A stretch of DNA of 64,000 nucleotides from Pleurodeles waltl (taxonomy: Eukaryota; Chordata; Amphibia; Caudata; Salamandridae): positions 1,273,465,123 to 1,273,529,122 of the forward strand of contig NC_090440.1 of NCBI RefSeq assembly GCF_031143425.1, written 5' to 3'. Positions 33,585 through 45,020 of this stretch are shown piece after piece. The notes under the pieces were generated by a model. That model did no database searches, was not told the origin of the DNA, and saw only the letters and a program-made list of their open reading frames with translations. The stretch's first letter is position 1; every line of letters starts with the position of its first letter. Position numbers and translations under genes: made by a program.

Positions 33585-34178
33585 GGCCCTCATTCTGACC
33601 CTGGCGGTTTGTAACCGCCAGGGCAGAGGGCAGTGGAAGCACCGCCAACAGGCTGGCGGTGCTTCCAGGGCAATTCTGACCGCGGCGGTAAAGCTGCGGT
33701 CAGAAAAGGGGAACCGGCGGTTTCCCGCCGGTTTTCCCCTGCCCCAGGGAATCCTCCATGACCCCCTTCCCGCCAGCCTGGTTCTGGCGGTTTACACCGC
33801 CAGAACCAGGATGGCGGGAACGGGTGTTGTGGGGCCCCTGGGGGCCCCTGCACTGCCCATGCCAATGGCATGGGCAGTGCAGTGGCCCCCTATCAGGGCC
33901 CCATGAAGATTTTCAGTGTCTGTCTAGCAGACACTGAAAATCGCGACGGGTGCCACTGCACCTGTCGTACACCAGCAACTCCGCCGGCTCCATTCGGAGC
34001 CGGCTTCATCGTTGCTGGGGCTTTCCCGCTGGGCGGGTGGGCGGCCTTTTGGCGGTCGCCCGCCCGCCCAGCGGGAAAGTCAGAATGACCGCCGCGGTCA
34101 TTTGACCGCGGTGCGGTCTTCTGGCGGTCTCCGCCTGGCGGGTGGCGCGCGGCGCCCGCCGGGGTCGGAATGACGCCC
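33585..34178. mobile_element. GC-rich hairpin MITE, member 2 (complete, 594 bp)
   Basis: TIRs GGCCCTCATTCTGACC and, inward from the right, GGGCGTCATTCCGACC; flanked by TAA on both sides (33582-33584 and 34179-34181), the classic Harbinger target. The body is successive hairpins, including 33849-33881 (16-bp arms), 33908-33942 (15-bp arms) and a CCGGCTCC/GGAGCCGG stem near 33985. No coding capacity. Confidence 0.92.
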
Positions 34179-34181
34179 TAA

Positions 34182-34682
34182 GTTTGTATTCCTATATGTG
34201 TGACCCTATGCATTAGGCAGATATATGTGCACACTACAGGTGAGTCAGGTATGTGTTGATGAGGTGTGGTTGGTATTGGCACCAGTTGTTTGGCATTTGA
34301 TGTTTGTTCTTGCAGTGACTTGCACGGCGTGATTTGAGTGATCGGTGCCTATGTGAGACTTATGTAACATGACCATGGTGTATGCCATTGACATTGCTGT
34401 GCTAATCTTTGTTTGGTGTACTGTGTCTGAAGTGTACAGAGTAGGCAACCTGTGGGCACTTGTAGTGGTTTGTGTAGTTCTTCTGTTGGCAAAGGGTACA
34501 TATCTGCCCCTGTCCTTCATATGGTGTGCCTGTCAACTTGTGGGTATTTTACATACATGTGGGTGTATGTGTTGGTGGTGTGCACTGAATGTGCTGTACT
34601 GCAGCATGGTGCATATGTGTTGTTAGCTGCATATCTGTGTTACTCTGGCCATGTGTTTTTTAGTGGTGTACGTCATGTGTGT
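34182..34682. other. No gene recognised
   Basis: About 500 bp of T/G-rich sequence without recognisable domains or repeats. Confidence 0.5.
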
Positions 34683-35075
34683 CCTAAAGGGTTGGTGTGT
34701 TGTATGTATATTGCTATGTTTGTTAACTTACCCACAAGTAGGCCATTTCCATATTGTCCATCCTGGACGTGTTCGTTGATCCTGCTGTGCCGGAATAAGA
34801 AGGCGTTATGGACACTCCCAGGATATTTGGCCAAAATGTTTGTGAATAGTCCGCGGGGGTCCACTATGGCCTGCACATTAATGGAATGTGTGTGCTTGCG
34901 ATTCTAGTATAAGTGCTCTGTTGCTGCAGATGGCACAGGTCAGACATAGGTGCAGTCAATTGCACCAAACACATGCGGGAAGCCATGATATTGGTAGAAC
35001 CCCTTTGTTTTTCCTGCTGCATTTGCTGAGTGTTGGGGAAGCTGATGTGGCGGGGTGTCAGGGAGATTATTACGT
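34683..35075 (-). pseudogene. HARBI1-type transposase fragment, decayed
   Basis: Minus-strand pieces in broken frames read ISFPNTQQMQQEKQ, GFPHVFGAIDCTYV (first catalytic Asp near 34956), HSINVQAIVDPRGLFTNI and AKYPGSVHNAFLFRHSRI, in the order found in Harbinger transposases. The second Asp motif has decayed and the Glu region is absent. Sequence differs from the copy B transposase, so it belongs to another Harbinger family. Its upstream side is cut near 35110, where an LTR-like repeat begins. Confidence 0.75.
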
Positions 35076-35109
35076 CTAACACCTTTAGCAGGAATGCAAC
35101 GAGTGACGG

Positions 35110-35935
35110 TGTTAGAAATGGGGTCTCTGGTTGGCAGTCAGGTTACCCCCTGTCCAAGCAAGGACCCTCACTCTAGTCAGGGTAAGTCACACACAATCCT
35201 AATTATCCTGTACCCACCCTCTGGTAGCTTGGCACTGAGAAGTCAGGCGTAACATAGAAGGCAATGTGTAAAGTATTTGTGAAATAAATCATGCAATAAC
35301 AGCATATAAACACCACAAAAATACACCACACAGGTTTAGACAAATATAGAATATTTACCTGAGTAGAATAAGGTCAAAACAATCAAGATTTGATAAGTAC
35401 AAGTTGAGATATCACTTTTGTAATGAAAAATAGAGTCTCTAGTTCTTAAAAAGCAATAAGTGTCTCTTGCAAGCACAAAGTACCTGGTCTCTATCCGCAA
35501 GGGATCGCAGAGGAGATGTGTGGAAAATGGGGAGGTGTGCGTTGGTTTCGCTGGGCGCACACAGATGATGCTTTGATGTTTTTCTACGCAACAAGGACTT
35601 GTGTCGATTTCCAGCAGGTAGACTTGGATCCTCTTTGGGTTGTGGGGTATTTGGACGCTCTGAAAATCCTGGACATGCGGAACGAAGTCACAAGAGCTGC
35701 AATGATCCAGTGGGTGATGGGGGAAATTTCTGTTGCACGGCAGGCACTGTGTCGTTTCTTCTCACAACAAGTCTGGCTGCGTGGTTCCAGCTCCGCTATG
35801 TGTTGATTAAGTGGGCCGTGCATCAAAGTTCCATCGCAACGCTGGCACTGGGTCGATGTCCACTCAGGGAGCTGGGCTGTGTCTATCTGGTTCGCATGCA
35901 GTGATTTTCTCAGCACGATGCATGCTATTCGTCAG
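35110..35935. repeat. LTR-like dispersed repeat
   Basis: Starts TGTTAGAAATGGGGTCTC with AATAAA-type sequence near 35282 and no coding frame. I associate this text from memory with a very abundant salamander LTR-type repeat, but I cannot name it securely and no terminal duplication is identified. The right edge is approximate. Confidence 0.4.
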
Positions 35936-35944
35936 TTCCGGCAG

Positions 35945-36310
35945 GCTGTGTGTCGACGAGGCCAACCGCCAAGGCTGAACCGCCAGTCGGCCCTAAACCC
36001 GCCAGCCACATTTGGACATCCCCGCTTGGCTGTAACATTTCAGCCGGCTCCTAATGGAGCTGGCGTCAATGTGGCAGTGCGGCGGGTGCAGCAGTACCCG
36101 TCGTGCTTTTCACTGTCTGTCAGGCAGACAGTGAAAATCCCGAAGGGGCTGTGCCTGGGGGCCACTGCACTGCCCATGCCCAGTGCATGGGCAGTGCAGG
36201 GGCCCCCAGGGGCCTACAACTCCCCTTACTGCCAGCCTTTCCATGGCGGTGTCTACTGCCAGGGACATGCTGGCGGTAAAGGGAGTCAAAATCCCCAGGG
36301 CAGCGCTGCA
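35945..36310. mobile_element. GC-rich hairpin MITE, member 3 (partial, diverged)
   Basis: Contains the family hairpins in order: a CCGGCTCC/GGAGCTGG stem near 36041, a TTTTCACTGTCTG/CAGACAGTGAAAA stem near 36108-36140 and a 33-bp palindrome near 36165. No clear TIRs. Followed at 36310-36390 by sequence resembling the exon edge that also borders member 1. Confidence 0.65.
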
Positions 36311-36509
36311 AGCATTACCTGTCAGCCCTCTTCTCAAAGGCATGTTTTTCCCCAGGGTCATATTGGCAGCTGAAACGTGAGGAGAACATGGCATTAAATA
36401 CAGCATTGGGTGGAGGTAGAGCAGACATGCAATATGCACAGCATCCTCAACTGACACATGCTGTCCACCACACATTCCACAACACTAACAAACTCCAAAT
36501 GGATACAAA

Positions 36510-37141
36510 GGGGGTCATTCCAAGTCTGGCGGGCGGCGGAGGCCGCCCGCCAGACTTCCCCCCTCCGAAATACCGCTCCGCGGTCGAAAGACCGCGGAGG
36601 GTATTCTAAGTTTTTCCCTGGGCTGGCAGGCGGTCGCCAAAAGACCGCCCGCCAGCCCAGGGAAAAACTCCCTTCCCACGAGGATGCCGGCTCGTAATCG
36701 AGCCGGCGGAGTGGGAAGGTGCGACGGGTGCTGTTGCACCCGTCGCGTATTTCACTGTCTGCCAAGCAGACAGTGAAATACTTGTAGGGGCCCTCTTACG
36801 GGGGCCCATGCAGTGCCCATGCCAGTGGCATGGGCACTGCAGGGGCCCCCAGGGGCCCCGCGACCCTCCCCTACCGCCATCCGGTTCCCGGCGGGCGGAC
36901 CGCCGGGAACTGGATGGCGGTAGGGGGGGTCGGAATCCCCTCGGCGGCGCAGCTAGCTGTGCCGCCTTGGAGGATTCCAAAGGGCGGCGGTACACTGGCG
37001 GGAGACCGCCAGTGTTGCCGGTCCGACCGCGGCTTTACCGCCGCGGTCGGAATGCCCTTGGGAGCACCGCCGGCCTGTCGGCGGTGCTCCCGCGGTCCTC
37101 CAACCCGGCGGTCATTGACCGCCAGGGTTGGAATGACCCCC
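36510..37141. mobile_element. GC-rich hairpin MITE, member 4 (complete, 632 bp)
   Basis: TIRs GGGGGTCATTCCAAG and, from the right, GGGGGTCATTCCAACCCT; flanked by AAA at 36507-36509 and 37142-37144. Hairpins include 36747-36781 and 36809-36841. It is the closest relative here of the truncated member 1 (20967-21572). No coding capacity. Confidence 0.9.
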
Positions 37142-37144
37142 AAA

Positions 37145-37522
37145 GTTCCTACCACCCACCTATGGTATCATGTACATGGCGCAGAGGAAAGTGGACTACT
37201 GCGTCCTTTTTCAAAATTTGTGTCATCTGACTAGTGAGGATCAAGTGGCTGTACAATTCCAGAATCTCTGTGCCATTGTCAATAAGTGGTGCAATGTATG
37301 TAAACCACCACTTTGACACCCCTTGTGCTACATCAAACCTTGACCAGGCATTGTGGATGCAAGGTGGTGCTCACCTGATGGGTGGACAGAAAACTTCCCG
37401 CTGCAATTCTATAGTTTGACAAAGCATCTTTCATGTGTCCTTGGATTAACACCTGCTTAGATCAAGTGTTCCAAGGGGGCACACCATTGCTCCCAATGGG
37501 CCCACATGGATGATTCAGGCAT
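37145..37522. other. No gene recognised
   Basis: Short gap between two MITEs with only chance frames. Confidence 0.5.
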
Positions 37523-38371
37523 AGGGGCATATTTATTCCCCATTTGCGCCAAATTTGCATAATTTTTTTTACGCAAATTCGGCACAAAACTCCATATTTA
37601 TATTTTGATGTTGGACCCGTCTAACGTCAAAATATTTAAGTTTGCACAATTCTTTAGATGTGTGAACCTACCTTGCGTCAATGAGATGCAAAGGTAGGCA
37701 TTCCCATCTAAAAAATGGTTAAATACCATAGCCCCATACTAAAATGGCACATGGGTGGGAGGAGGAGCTAAATAATGGTGCAAAGCTTGCTTTGCACCAT
37801 TATTTCACGCTTGGGTCAGACCAGGTGTTAATGGACCTGTGGACCCATTTCCATGGTTGAACAACACGGAATGGGCCCACAGGTGCCCTCCTCAAGCCCC
37901 AGGAACACCCCCACCCACACCAGAGGAAGACCGGAGGATGGGGGACCCCATCCCAGGTAAGTATATTTTTTTTAATTTGAGTGCCATTGGGGGCCCAACT
38001 TGGGGCCCCCTGCATGGCACAGGGTCCAATGGCCATGCCCAGGGGACACTGGTTACCTGTGCTGGCCATTGGGGTGGTGGCATGACCCCTGTCTTTTCTA
38101 AGACAGGAGTCATGTGGTATGGATGGTTTTGTGTCAGAAAATGATGCCAGGCTGGTTAGAGTAATCTTTTTTTACTCTAACCAGCCTAACATCATATTTT
38201 GGTGCAAATCCCCCTTTTCCTTTTTTACGCTATCCCATCCTTTGCACCTGCTTGTGCCATTCTATAAATATGTCTCCCGGCTGGTGCTCAGGAATGGCGC
38301 AAGCTGGTTCTAAACTTTTTGGTGTAAAACTGCATTAGTGCAGTTTTGCACCAAAAGTAAAATATGCACCT
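37523..38371. mobile_element. AT-rich Harbinger-like MITE built of hairpins (849 bp)
   Basis: Terminal inverted repeats AGGGGCATATTTATT and, from the right, AGGTGCATATTTTAC. Inside are hairpins at about 38086-38113 (CTGTCTT...AAGACAG) and 38149-38188 (AGGCTGGTTAGAGTA with its complement), and GC-rich text near 37820-37950 that I recall as typical of newt elements. The target duplication is not clear (ATA versus TTA). No gene. Confidence 0.7.
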
Positions 38372-38971
38372 TAGTGCCCATATAGTTCAGCCAAATCATG
38401 AACAGTACATTTCTGCTGTCTACAGAATTGGTACCTATTTCCCGCTACCATCTGCTATGTTGTGCAAATTAGGTAATGCTACACACATATGGTGGCAGTA
38501 TGGGTGCCCTAAGGGGCACAGTACGATTGGCAGTGCAATGGATGCAGCTACAGTATTCCTAAACATTGCACAATACACGTCAGACATTTCCTAAGTATCA
38601 TGTGCACACTCAACATTCACATTCTATGCACATGTGATGTGACCAAGTTCACTCATAAATATCATGATGGGCAGACCATGTTGGTAAATCTGCACACATA
38701 AAGCCTGTTACATACCTTAGACATGTCCCACAAACTACTTGAGCAACGTTATATTCTCATTGTATACTAAACTGACTGCACAATAAGGCTCCTTTCATGA
38801 CTGCTGCTTCCCTCAAAAACTGAAGAGTAGTGAGGCACAGATGTTGCAAGTGTCTCCTACATAACCCTCCTAAAAACCTCTAAACTTGTACATCATCCAT
38901 ACCATTTCCTGAGTCACTGAAAGCGGTGTCTTGCACACAGTGAGGTCAAAAGTGCAGTGACGTATATGTTG
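38372..38971. other. No gene recognised
   Basis: About 600 bp left flank of the ERV array. GTAT at 38972-38975 precedes the LTR and may be one half of its target duplication; the other half is beyond the window. Confidence 0.5.
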
Positions 38972-38975
38972 GTAT

Positions 38976-41194
38976 TGAGAGAGTGTAGCTTATATAATCA
39001 ATATTAACATGAAGGGGGTCATTACGACCCTGGTGGCCGGCGGTTAGGTGGCGGTAACACCACCAACAGGCTGGCTGTGTTCCGCCAGCAATTATGAACG
39101 TGGCGCAATAGCCACGGCCATACCGCCGGCCCCTCCAACATACCGCCAGGCACTGCTGCCCTGGGGATTATGAGTCCCCGACCGGCAGCCTGTCCATGGC
39201 GGTAAACACCTCCATGGAACGGCTGGCAGTAAGGGGACTTGGGGTGCCCTGGGGGCCCCTGCACTGCCCATGCACTTGGCATGGGCAGTGCAGGGGCCCC
39301 CAGGCATAGCCCCGTCGCGCATTTCACTGGCCGAATTTCGGGCAGTGAAATGCGCGACGGGTGCTGCTGCACCCGCTACACATCAGCATTGCCGCCGGCT
39401 CTATTACAAGCCGGCAGCAATGTTAATGTGACTTTTCCGCTGGGCCGTCGGACGGTAACACTGTTACCGTCCGCTGGCCCAGCGGAAATGTCATAATAGG
39501 GAGCCAGGAATACCGCCGGCAATGGCGGTATTCTGTCTCCCGCAGCCTCGGCGGTCTTTTTGCAAGACCCCCGAGGTTGTAATGAGGCCCGAAATGTTTA
39601 TGAACTAATGTGTAATAATATCGCATAGAAAATGTATTAAAATGTTTTGCTAAAACGTGGGCTTGAAATGTGCCCACGGGGAGTGGCCACCAATATATTT
39701 ACGGGGACTAATGAAACTGATTAATAATTATAAAATGTTATATTAAGAGATGATTTTGAACTAATAATAATAGGTTATACGTTAAGGTTTTGCTAATAAA
39801 TCATTAGCCCTTAGTTAGCATGAGTCGAGGCCTAACTGCCCGGTTTCATATTAAATGTGTTTTTCTAACGTGCAGTGTGCTGACTTGCTGAAGGACATGA
39901 ACTCTGTTTTCTTCCAACTAGGAGATGAATGTAACTGAAGTAGATCCGTTCTCATGAAATTCGACTTGCTTGTAGAAACATTTTAGCTGAATGCAACAGT
40001 GTAGACCACTGGCAGGTACAAGGTCGCCTTAACCGGTACAGATAATGGAGCCACTGACCGAAGATGTGCAAAGGACCACGAGAGTAGGAAATCATACCGG
40101 ACATTCCACCCGCTAAAGACGTCAATTATAAGGACCAATAGAATACGTGAGAACTGTTATGGGGTGACAAATTTGATGAAGTAATCGCAACTCTATTGGA
40201 GGGAGATAGTGGGGTGCAACCCCTCATCCAACCAAATTTTAGGGGAATGTACAACAAAAATGGGATAAAAACCCTTGACACCAGGATGTAAATCAGAATA
40301 GGAGACTAGGAGATAGATGAGAGGGAGATGCTGTCACGTTTTGCTATGACCCAGACACGTTGTCACTCTGCATAGAGACTTTGCTGTTTGGTTCTTAAAA
40401 CCATTCTTGCCTTATATTGCCAATTTACACTTTACCTCCTTATGAGGGAAGTGCTCCTTTTACCCGATTGCTGAATTCCTGATGGTGAACCAACCGATGT
40501 CCTGAGGATGAAGACTGAACATGAGTGCTGACCCAATACGGAGGGTAACTATATGACAATGATATTGTAATTGTCTGTTTGCTTTTCCTTTCTAGGTACC
40601 AACTGCTTCTTTTTAACAGAGACCATAGCTAGATGTTTTCTAAATTGGTGTTACTAAATTGTTTTGCATGAAGCACAACATGCCAATGCTAATTCGAGGT
40701 TAGGAGAGGGATTCACTAAACTGACACAAATAGACAAATGACTGAATCTATGCTTTGTTGAATGATTTGCTAACGTTACTCTGCTAAGGATAACCTATGT
40801 TGAAGCCTTGTTATGTTCTAATATTTGTGATTCTTGCTTTGATGAAATCTTATCAGAGTTGCCATATTGTTACTATGCTAATGTGTTTCTTGATTTTGAG
40901 ACTAATAAACTTACTAGTAGAATTGTAATCAATAGGGAATAAATGTCACAAAATTCTATTAAACTGGTGTGGCTATTCATGGCTGAAAGGTCATGGTTGT
41001 TTTAGAGTTTATTAAATGTCTTTGGTTAACTTGAATTGTCATATTACTGTGAACTTTGATGACATTATTGACATATTGATTTACATGATGATTAGCTACC
41101 TTGTCCTAAGGTGTCTTCAATCAGGGTCAAAAGACTCATTGGCCTAAAACAAGTCCCAAAGTGAGTAAATTAGTCACAAAGGGACGCATTAACA
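38976..41194 (+). repeat. LTR 1 of the array (interrupted by a MITE)
   Basis: Begins TGAGAGAGTGTAGC, the same start as LTR 2. Without the 577-bp MITE and its duplication it is about 1.64 kb, long for a gamma-type LTR. GGATAAAAAC near 40262 is a possible TATA element and AATAAA near 40906 a possible polyadenylation signal; that spacing would imply a long R region, so both are tentative. Ends near GCATTAACA before the primer site. Confidence 0.85.
39014..39590. mobile_element. GC-rich hairpin MITE, member 5 (complete, 577 bp), inside LTR 1
   Basis: TIRs GGGGGTCATTACGACC and, from the right, GGGCCTCATTACAACC; GAA on both sides (39011-39013 and 39591-39593). LTR 2 at 52376-52386 preserves the uninterrupted target with a single GAA, confirming the exact insertion. 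Hairpins at 39260-39292 and 39313-39359 (17-bp arms). Confidence 0.95.
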
Positions 41195-41198
41195 ATTC

Positions 41199-41216
41199 TG
41201 GGAGCAGAGCGACGGT
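41199..41216 (+). promoter_or_regulatory. Primer binding site of provirus 1 (probably initiator tRNA-Met type)
   Basis: Starts TGGGAGCAGAGCGACGG. Copies 2 (53985) and 3 (60325) read TGGTAGCAGAGCGACGG, of which the first 11 bases fit the 3' end of initiator tRNA-Met; later bases fit poorly. Copy 1 has one extra mismatch. Confidence 0.5.
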
Positions 41217-42104
41217 TTAGGCCCTATGGGCCCTAGGACGGAGGACTATTGTTTAAATTATTTTTTGAGATAATCCAAATTAGAGGTATGATGTGTTTCT
41301 AAATTCCCCATGACTTTCCCAGAATCGCGGAGCTCGCCTGAATGAGTTGGGTATGTTCTCGGTGTTTTAGCATGTGTGGTGTAGAATTTGCGCTTGCTCA
41401 TGTTATGCATATTGCAGGTGATTTATGACGTTTGTGTGGATTTAGGCCAGGTAATGTTGTTTTAGTAGGAGTGGGCGTACTCCGCAGTCTGAGAGTAGGG
41501 AAGTCGGCAAACTTCATGTGAGTGTGGCGCTTTGTGCTCAAAAAATTATACACGTGGTTGTTGGTGATGTACGGACCCGTCGTGGTCTAAGACTCTGGAG
41601 TATATTGACAAGACGTAGGAGACACTTGGGTTTGTGTTGTAATTTGTGCGGTTCAATAGGTTAGTCGGGCGTGGTTGACAAGTCGAGTTTGAGTCAAATT
41701 GTGTGAATGAAACCTTCGATGGAGATTTGGCAAGTTCTAAAGTGCACTAGAACAAAACCATTGACAAGTCAAGAGTAGTATTTGCGGGTCGAATTCTGCT
41801 TGTGAGTGCTGGAGCTGAGAAAGAGAGAGTAGCGGCTGAGGCTTCAAGTGAAATATCTGTAAGGTTCTGAAGCGATTGTGTTACCCTTCCTGTAGTAAAC
41901 CGGCAAATTTTGGGTTTTGTTGCTAATGGTGCTCGCAATATATTGCATAAGTTTTGTGTGAGGAGGACAAGCCGCAAGACTTTATCAGCTGCAGTGCATG
42001 TGAGTGTGATGTCAGTGGTGCCGCGCTGGGATAGGTCAGTTGCTGAGAGGGGTCGTGCACGGATTGGCACCCGTCCATGCGAGGATACTGGTTGAGAAAG
42101 GTGG
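41217..42104 (+). other. Leader between primer site and gag, provirus 1
   Basis: Nearly 900 bp with no sense open frame. An antisense frame of 140 codons (42169-41747) exists in copy 1 only and is broken in copies 2 and 3, so it is probably chance. Confidence 0.6.
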
Positions 42105-43982
42105 GTGAAGAGTGTTCTGGGAATTAAAGTCACTTTCGGATCAGATTCTAAACAAAATAAAAGACGCAAAAATGAAGTTTTTCAAGGCTCGAGTACTTTG
42201 AAGGGAGACGCATATATTACAGCAAGTGTGGGAGAGCCTACACCGCCTGAGGGTACTCCAGCCTATATTGTAATGGAGGAAAAGGGAGTCGCGCCATGTC
42301 TTTGGATGAAACAGTGGCACAAATTAACAGAGAAGGAGGGATTTTTAGCGTTTCCAGAGTACAGAACATTTAATACAAGAATTTTAGAGAACTTGAGGTG
42401 GATGTTAAGTGTGCAAAAACCGCCTCCGAGACCAGCTCAGTATGAGGCATTAGCAATCTGGGAATTGATGGCCATACGACAGAGACAGCAGAAATTTGAA
42501 AGGAGAATGAAAAGAGCAGAAAAGACTTTAGCTGAGGCTAGATGGGATAATGAGACCAAGATGTGGAGAAGGGGAATAGTTGACGGACTTAAATTGTTCC
42601 CGGCAATAACACAAGAAGATGAGACTCAGGGAAAGAAAGCCACCTGTAAGACAGACAAGGGCTCTAGAAAGCCAAAGGAGACTCAGAAGTCTTGGGTAGA
42701 TGAAGATGACTCAGACGATGAAGAGTTTCTTAATAAGTTGTTACATGATCGCCCGCCACCACATGACATAAATGATAACGCACAGAGCACTAGTGCGAGT
42801 TCTGAAGAACCAGCACAGAGTAAGGGCGTCTCAAGTACAGCGCAGACAAGTGATACAGTTTTGATACAGAATGGTGTCAGTGTACCCACTGCGCGAGAGC
42901 CACAGATACAGTTGCAGCCACCACAGATTCAAAGGATTTATCCAGACGTCCCAGTGTTAGACAGAAATACGAGTCTGATGGTGCCGCCTGATCCGATATA
43001 TGCGAGATCAAAATTAGTGCAGATTGAGCCAACTCTGCAATTGTTGCCCCAGCCGCAGCATCAGCTGGTTCTGAGTTACAATGCAGTCGCAGGACCGCAG
43101 TCAGTAGCTACAGAACCTATGATGAATCAAGCTACAGGAGTTAATGCTCCACAGGGTTCGGCACTTGGACAGTTACCAGCTGAAATATCATTGCAAATTA
43201 CTGTTGGTCCACCAGTACCGCTGTATGTGCAAAGTAAGCCTGGCATATGCGATCAAGGAGTAATGACTCAAGAGGCGATAAGAGTAGGGTTCACAGGAAC
43301 TTCCCAAGGAATGACACAAGCAGCAGAAGGATCTAGGTCTGTGTTAGACTTTAGTCTAATTGGGTTTCCTTTGGAGACGATGAGGCAAGCAGGGTTGGGA
43401 ACACTAACCCCACAGGTAATGAGTACAAATACAACACAGACACCAATGGTGCCATCTGGAAATATCTCGTTGCAAGGCTTAACAGCGCAACAGTTGAACG
43501 AGTGGTTGGATAAACTCAACACTCCGCAGACTACTGCAGTAAACGCAGAGAGGTCAGAGAGGGATGAATACCTGAATTTTGTGAGACTGGGTGTGGAAGC
43601 CATGGAACTAGTGGAAGGAACAATGGGGGTGAACAGACTAGAGTCATACAGAGAAGCATAATTAAGGTATTTATGCCCCAAAATCACTAAAGAAGTGGGC
43701 AAGGTGCATCAGAGGTTGGCAAACCTGGCAGATACATACGGCATAGACATTGAAAATACTAAACATTTGAAGAGAAGCTACAGATTAGATTTTGAGTCTA
43801 AAGACTTCGAGCACATGAGATCTACTGGGATGAAAGCGCATCTTAAAGAAATGCTGCAGAGTGCTCAAATTTGGGGAGCCTTAAAGAAATGGGAAGGCAG
43901 ATGGGCGAAGAAGAGAGATAAAGAGAAAGGTGAAAGTCCGGAACCAAAGCAAGCTAAAGCCGCACGGACACGGAGAAAATAA
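42105..43982 (+). pseudogene. ERV gag, N-terminal (matrix-side) frame, provirus 1
   Basis: Open from 42096; GTG at 42105 and the first in-frame ATG at 42273 leave the start uncertain. Charged helical N-terminal region (FNTRILENLRWML, QRQQKFERRMKRAEKTLAE), an acidic patch (DEDDSDDEEF), a long Pro/Gln/Ser-rich linker, then a helical region (LTAQQLNEWLDKLNT, FEHMRSTGMKAHLKEML) and a basic end (KAARTRRK). TAA at 43659-43661 is specific to copy 1 (copies 2 and 3 have GAA). TAA at 43980-43982 is shared by all three copies. Confidence 0.8.
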
Positions 43983-43984
43983 AA

Positions 43985-44900
43985 ATGTTACCAATGAGAG
44001 AAACCACCGGAGGGGTGATAGTCCATGTACCATGGTCTAGAGGTAACATTCTGTCATTCACAAATGACTACCCCAGGTTAAGGGAGAAGCCGATAGAGTG
44101 GTATCAGCAGACAGATAGGTTTGTGAAGCTTGCGAAATGTCTCTGGGAAGACTTGAATACCCTGTTTGAAATAATAGTTCCTCCTGACTTATGGCTTGAG
44201 TGCAAGAGAGGTGTGGACTGGCCGACAGAGGAGCCGGCAAGGGATAAGGTTACTGGAGCACCATCAGCAGAGGTGATGAGGTATTATCATAAAGTAATTG
44301 AGTTTTTGAAGCAGAAAGTGTCGCCCAAAGTGATTGATTGGCAGAAAATTGATCGAACATCACAGGAAGCCAAGGAGTCGATTCATGCTTACTATGAGAG
44401 ATTGTTGAAAGCATTCAAACATTACAGTGGAACTGAGGTCATTGAGCCGAAAGACATGAATCACCTTGTGTTCAGGTTTGTTGAAGGGCTGAGACCAGAG
44501 ATTAGCCAGATGATTAAGAATCATTTCATCGGTTGGCAAGCGAAGCCAATTGATGAGGTGTTGCAGTATGTGAAATACTGTAGTGACGAGATTGAGTTGA
44601 AACAGAGAAAGTTAAAAGAGAAGGTGATGGTAATGCAGATTAAGGCAGCGTAAGCAGGGATACAGGGAAATGGAGTACAGCAGGTGATACAACAACAACC
44701 GCAGGGGAATGGAGTGTTTCAGGCACAGCCAAGGGGTCGAGGACGAGGAGGTTTTGTGAACCGTGGTCCAGACTTGAATACTGTTGTGGTTCAAAACGAT
44801 GTGCAGGGGATTAAAAAGGTGTCACCATGTCACGCGTGCTGGGGGGGTAGGGCATTAGAAGTGGGAATGCCCAATGGTGGTGCAGGATGGTGTTGTTGAA
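43985..44900 (+). pseudogene. ERV gag, capsid-nucleocapsid frame, provirus 1
   Basis: ATG at 43985, three bases after the upstream stop and in another frame. Encodes capsid beginning VIVHVPWSRGNILSF with a major homology region (SQEAKESIHAYYERLLKAF, about 44364-44420). TAA at 44651-44653 interrupts it. The frame then continues with an Arg/Gly-rich segment and a CCHC knuckle, which in this copy carries a 1-bp insertion in its G run near 44840. Copies 2 and 3 keep the knuckle frame but have TAG just after its His. Confidence 0.82.
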
Positions 44901-45020
44901 CAAAGCAATGATGTCGGTACATTTCAAAATGTGAGGGGTCCAAAGATGAGGGGCCAAAATCAGAACTTCCAGAATAACATGGTACAGATGCATGGGTTAC
45001 AGCCCATGCAGCAAATGTAA

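Noticed and set aside
41747..42169. Antisense 140-codon gene in the ERV leader
   Set aside because: The frame is split by stops in copies 2 and 3 although those copies are otherwise nearly identical.
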